Positions 21,201-24,998 of a DNA stretch of 24,998 nt are shown one piece after another. Source of the stretch: Spirogloea muscicola. Lineage: Eukaryota; Streptophyta; Zygnematophyceae; Spirogloeales; Spirogloeaceae. Position 1 is the first letter of the stretch, and each line of letters opens with the position of its first letter. Under the pieces are notes generated by a model. That model saw only the letters and a program-made list of their open reading frames with translations, made no database searches and was not told the DNA's origin. The translations under genes were made by a program, and so were the position numbers. Location: the NCBI GenBank assembly GCA_009602725.1, contig WELB01000142.1, positions 220,318-245,315 of the forward strand, in the 5' to 3' direction.

Positions 21201-22150
21201 TCACGTCTATCTCACAGATCTTCTACACGTCTTCGCGTGGCTGTATACTGAAACTTGGCATAATGATTGCTTGGGACCTGCGCAGCACTGTGACATTTTA
21301 CGTCGCTCAGCCGAAGCCGGGGGTGTCCTATTGGATGCAGTATCTCCTATCAACGGTGGACAGCAGAGTGTTTCAGGTGCCAACTTGACTCCAGCAAAGT
21401 TGATGGTGGCAGAGAGTGGATCAGGCAGTCCCTGCTTGGATCTTCGGCAGGTCAGCAATGAGCTCGCAGAGCTCTCAAGGAATGCTGACTTGGTAAGCCC
21501 CAGCCAGCAAGAACAGCAGACACATATTTGTTACATGATTCATGATTTGTGAGTGTACATATGATCAGCAAAAGAGATTCTCTGCTCCGCATGCCATAGT
21601 TAGATGAAAGGCCAGCATGCTTGATGCTGGTGATGTTCTTCACTACTCTCTACTGCCTAACTTCCTGCAATGTAGAGGTTGTAGAGCTGCTAAGAGTGGG
21701 TGCTGCTGATGCCAATAGGCTAACAAGAGTAGGAGACTAAGGCCTAGGGCTGCTACGCTACTGTGAGGGTGCTACAAGCTTGAAGTTAGCCCTGTGTTTA
21801 GACAGCCTGTGTGCTATAATTGCAGGTTGTCCTTGAGGGCATGGGAAGGGCATTGCACACGAACTTCAATGCTACTTTCAAGTGCGAGGCACTCAAGGTA
21901 CTGGTCTCTGTTGTCTTCTCTTTCTCAGCGTGCCTTTCAAGTGCTTACGACTGCATGCAAGCACTCCATTGAGAAGCCTTTTCCCCATGTGAACATGACA
22001 AGCATGTAATCCAGATCAAGCACCTGATACTTAGGTGGGCTTTGTGGCTGGCAGCTTGCCATGATGAAGAATCAGCGGCTCGCTCAACAGCTGCTCGGAG
22101 GAGAGCTGTACGATTGTGTGTGCCGCTATGAGCCGGCACAGCAAAGCTGA
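15232..22150 (+). CDS. PANK2: Pantothenate kinase fused to DUF89 phosphatase (plant PANK2 type)
   Basis: The kinase half phosphorylates pantothenate, the first step of coenzyme A synthesis. The DUF89 half is a metal-dependent damage-control phosphatase thought to act on 4'-phosphopantetheine and damaged forms. Twenty-one exons join in phase to 902 aa: 15232-15445, 15765-15980, 16297-16358, 16634-16750, 16994-17113, 17305-17399, 17540-17633, 17773-17904, 18048-18160, 18398-18590, 18789-19000, 19245-19289, 19450-19581, 19806-19922, 20115-20178, 20299-20445, 20632-20808, 20942-21025, 21286-21492, 21826-21897, 22055-22150. Kinase motifs: [14 protein letters not shown] (residues 69-82), [10 protein letters not shown] (165-174), acidic KEDEMKC (187-193), [42 protein letters not shown]89 motifs: [19 protein letters not shown] (D727, N728), [12 protein letters not shown] (N756, D763), [23 protein letters not shown]; the protein ends [13 protein letters not shown]. 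Length is close to Arabidopsis PANK2. All donors are GT. Confidence 0.96.
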
Positions 22151-23080
22151 TACTCCAAGCATTGGCTTGCTTGTTATACTCTACACCCTAGACCCTCAAC
22201 CCCCCTCATTAACTTGCTATTACTCTGAAACAAGGGCTGCTGTTGGTAAGTTATCTCCTTGAGAAGTGTAAGTGGCCAGGAGTGTTAGCTGAAAGGTACA
22301 CAATTGAGCACTGCTTCAGGATACAAGTCCTGGTCTTGGTGGCAATAGTTGGTATCTCATAAGTTGTACATAATATGAACAAATGATAAGCCACTATTTT
22401 GACAAGGCTGTCTGCTGGTAGATGAGGTACATGGTCAAGACATGACAGGCTCCTGCATTGTCAACATCCGCCCGTTCTGTGCTTCCACTTGCGAGTGACA
22501 CTCTGAGATACTTGATATCGAGCACTTCGAGTCTACTTGTTCTGTGGAGAAGTACAGCTGATGTGGATGGAGCAAGCAATTACCTTGTCACGTGCATTAC
22601 TGTGCTATGGAAACTGAGTTTGCTGCTGCAACCATCACCTGCTAATTCGCCATTCCATGTGCTTACCTCGCAGTCCCACACCTATAGGACCTCGATATGA
22701 AATCGCTCTTGGATTAGGGCTTTTCTCTGGCACCTTCCTTAAAGGTCGTCCCTGCATCCATCAGTTACGCTTGTCCATTCTCGATGGTAGCTCTCTGTCA
22801 ATATCATGAAGCCATGTGGCTTCATCATCGGTCCACGCATCTGCCATCACGGTTTGTGTGTCTGCCTCCTGTGCTGTGTCCTTTCATCCGCCAGTCCTCC
22901 ATCGTGACAAAATCCTCGCCGATAGATGTTTGTGGCTGACGATGGCCACTCTCGTGGCTAGGTTCAGCTCCTTTCAGTCTCGTCACTAGGAGCCTCTGAG
23001 TGGCTCCGTGCCTTGCCCTTGTGTGACGGGTTACTAAGAGGGCCCTGTTAGCTCCTGCGGCTCCACGTTGTGTAGCTGCA
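22151..23080. other. 3' flank of PANK gene; no supported gene
   Basis: This stretch follows the PANK stop codon and should contain its 3' untranslated region. Base composition is mixed and all open frames are short and without recognisable motifs. From about 22800 onward the sequence becomes more repeat-like, with GTGGCT/AGCCAC-rich blocks grading into the inverted repeat at 23090. Confidence 0.5.
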
Positions 23081-23089
23081 CTCCAAATG

Positions 23090-23306
23090 TCCTCTGTATG
23101 CACTCGGCTGGCATTTACAGCCGCCCTTTCCATCGCCAGCCGCGTTCTCTCTTTTGGGCCAAGCAGCTCTCTTCTTGAAGGTGGCGATGGCTGTGCAAGG
23201 CCAGCCCACGAGAGAGTCGCAGAAGCTTCTTCGAAAAGGAATGCGGCTGCTGATATGAAAAGAGCGGCTGTGAAATCCAGCCGGGTGCATACAGACGGTG
23301 TTCATG
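23090..23306. repeat. Inverted pair of hairpin repeat copies
   Basis: The left arm (about 23091-23160) reads CTCTGTATGCACTCGGCTGG, then CATTTACAGCCGCCCTTTCC. The right arm, read on the minus strand from 23306 to about 23235, gives GTCTGTATGCACCCGGCTGG, then ATTTCACAGCCGCTCTTTTC. The arms match over roughly 65-70 bp with mismatches and are separated by about 75 bp. The spacer itself carries another core (on the minus strand GGCTG-GCCTTGCA-CAGCC near 23190-23207). It could fold back as a long hairpin, as in MITE-like or foldback elements. No transposase is visible. Confidence 0.7.
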
Positions 23307-23319
23307 ACTATATTAGCGG

Positions 23320-23345
23320 ACCCACAGGCTAGGCAGATAGGGCGA
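23320..23345 (-). repeat. Outer end of the dispersed repeat, minus orientation
   Basis: The minus strand reads CGCCCTATCTGCCTAGCCTG then TGGGT, nearly identical to the start of the 81-bp unit at 8001. Together with the adjoining 23306-23240 sequence it forms a diverged, internally deleted copy of the same element in opposite orientation. Confidence 0.7.
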
Positions 23346-23384
23346 TCTTAGTACCCCCGTGTCGCGATCTTAGTACCCCCGTGT
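23343..23384. repeat. 22-bp direct duplication
   Basis: CGATCTTAGTACCCCCGTGT occurs at about 23343-23362 and again at 23365-23384, a period of 22 bp, directly beside the dispersed repeat copy. It may be a duplication formed when the element inserted or decayed. Confidence 0.8.

Positions 23385-24998
<1,614 letters not shown>

Overview
This window is nuclear DNA from a green alga or other member of the green plant lineage. The evidence is three intron-rich genes (at least 16, 16 and 21 coding exons) with GT-AG and a few GC-AG introns, plastid transit peptides, and proteins typical of green plants. Trebouxiophyte-like chlorophytes would fit, but I cannot name a species. All exon boundaries come from manual translation, splice-site phase and recalled family conservation; no alignment was run.

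Layout. 1-2221: repeat-rich DNA with a 112-bp GC-rich tandem repeat, decayed copies of a short hairpin repeat family, and a broken RCC1-repeat gene fragment (799-1304). 2222-7543 (minus): HCF173-type protein, an atypical SDR plus CIA30 protein needed for psbA translation. 7544-8330: divergent intergenic region holding a perfect 81-bp tandem duplication derived from a dispersed repeat. 8331-13318 (plus): LrgA/LrgB-type plastid envelope transporter, PLGG1 family. 13319-13871: convergent 3' region. 13872-14835 (minus): plastid small-subunit ribosomal protein bTHXc (PSRP4/S31), three short exons without a single long reading frame. 14836-15231: divergent promoter with a (GGC)n tract. 15232-22150 (plus): pantothenate kinase fused to a DUF89 phosphatase, 902 aa. 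22151-24998: 3' flank, more copies of the hairpin repeat family including an inverted pair, possible starts of further genes, and a 99-nt T tract near the right edge.

How the genes relate. Three of the four confident genes act in the chloroplast: psbA translation initiation, glycolate/glycerate transport in photorespiration, and the 30S ribosome. The fourth makes and polices coenzyme A precursors. They form two head-to-head pairs (HCF173 with the transporter, bTHXc with PANK-DUF89) separated by short GC-rich shared promoters. I found no evidence of a wholly new multi-gene system. The most unusual items are the micro-exon structure and partial exon duplication in HCF173, the GC-AG introns, the repeat placed in frame upstream of the transporter, and the hairpin repeat family that fills both flanks.
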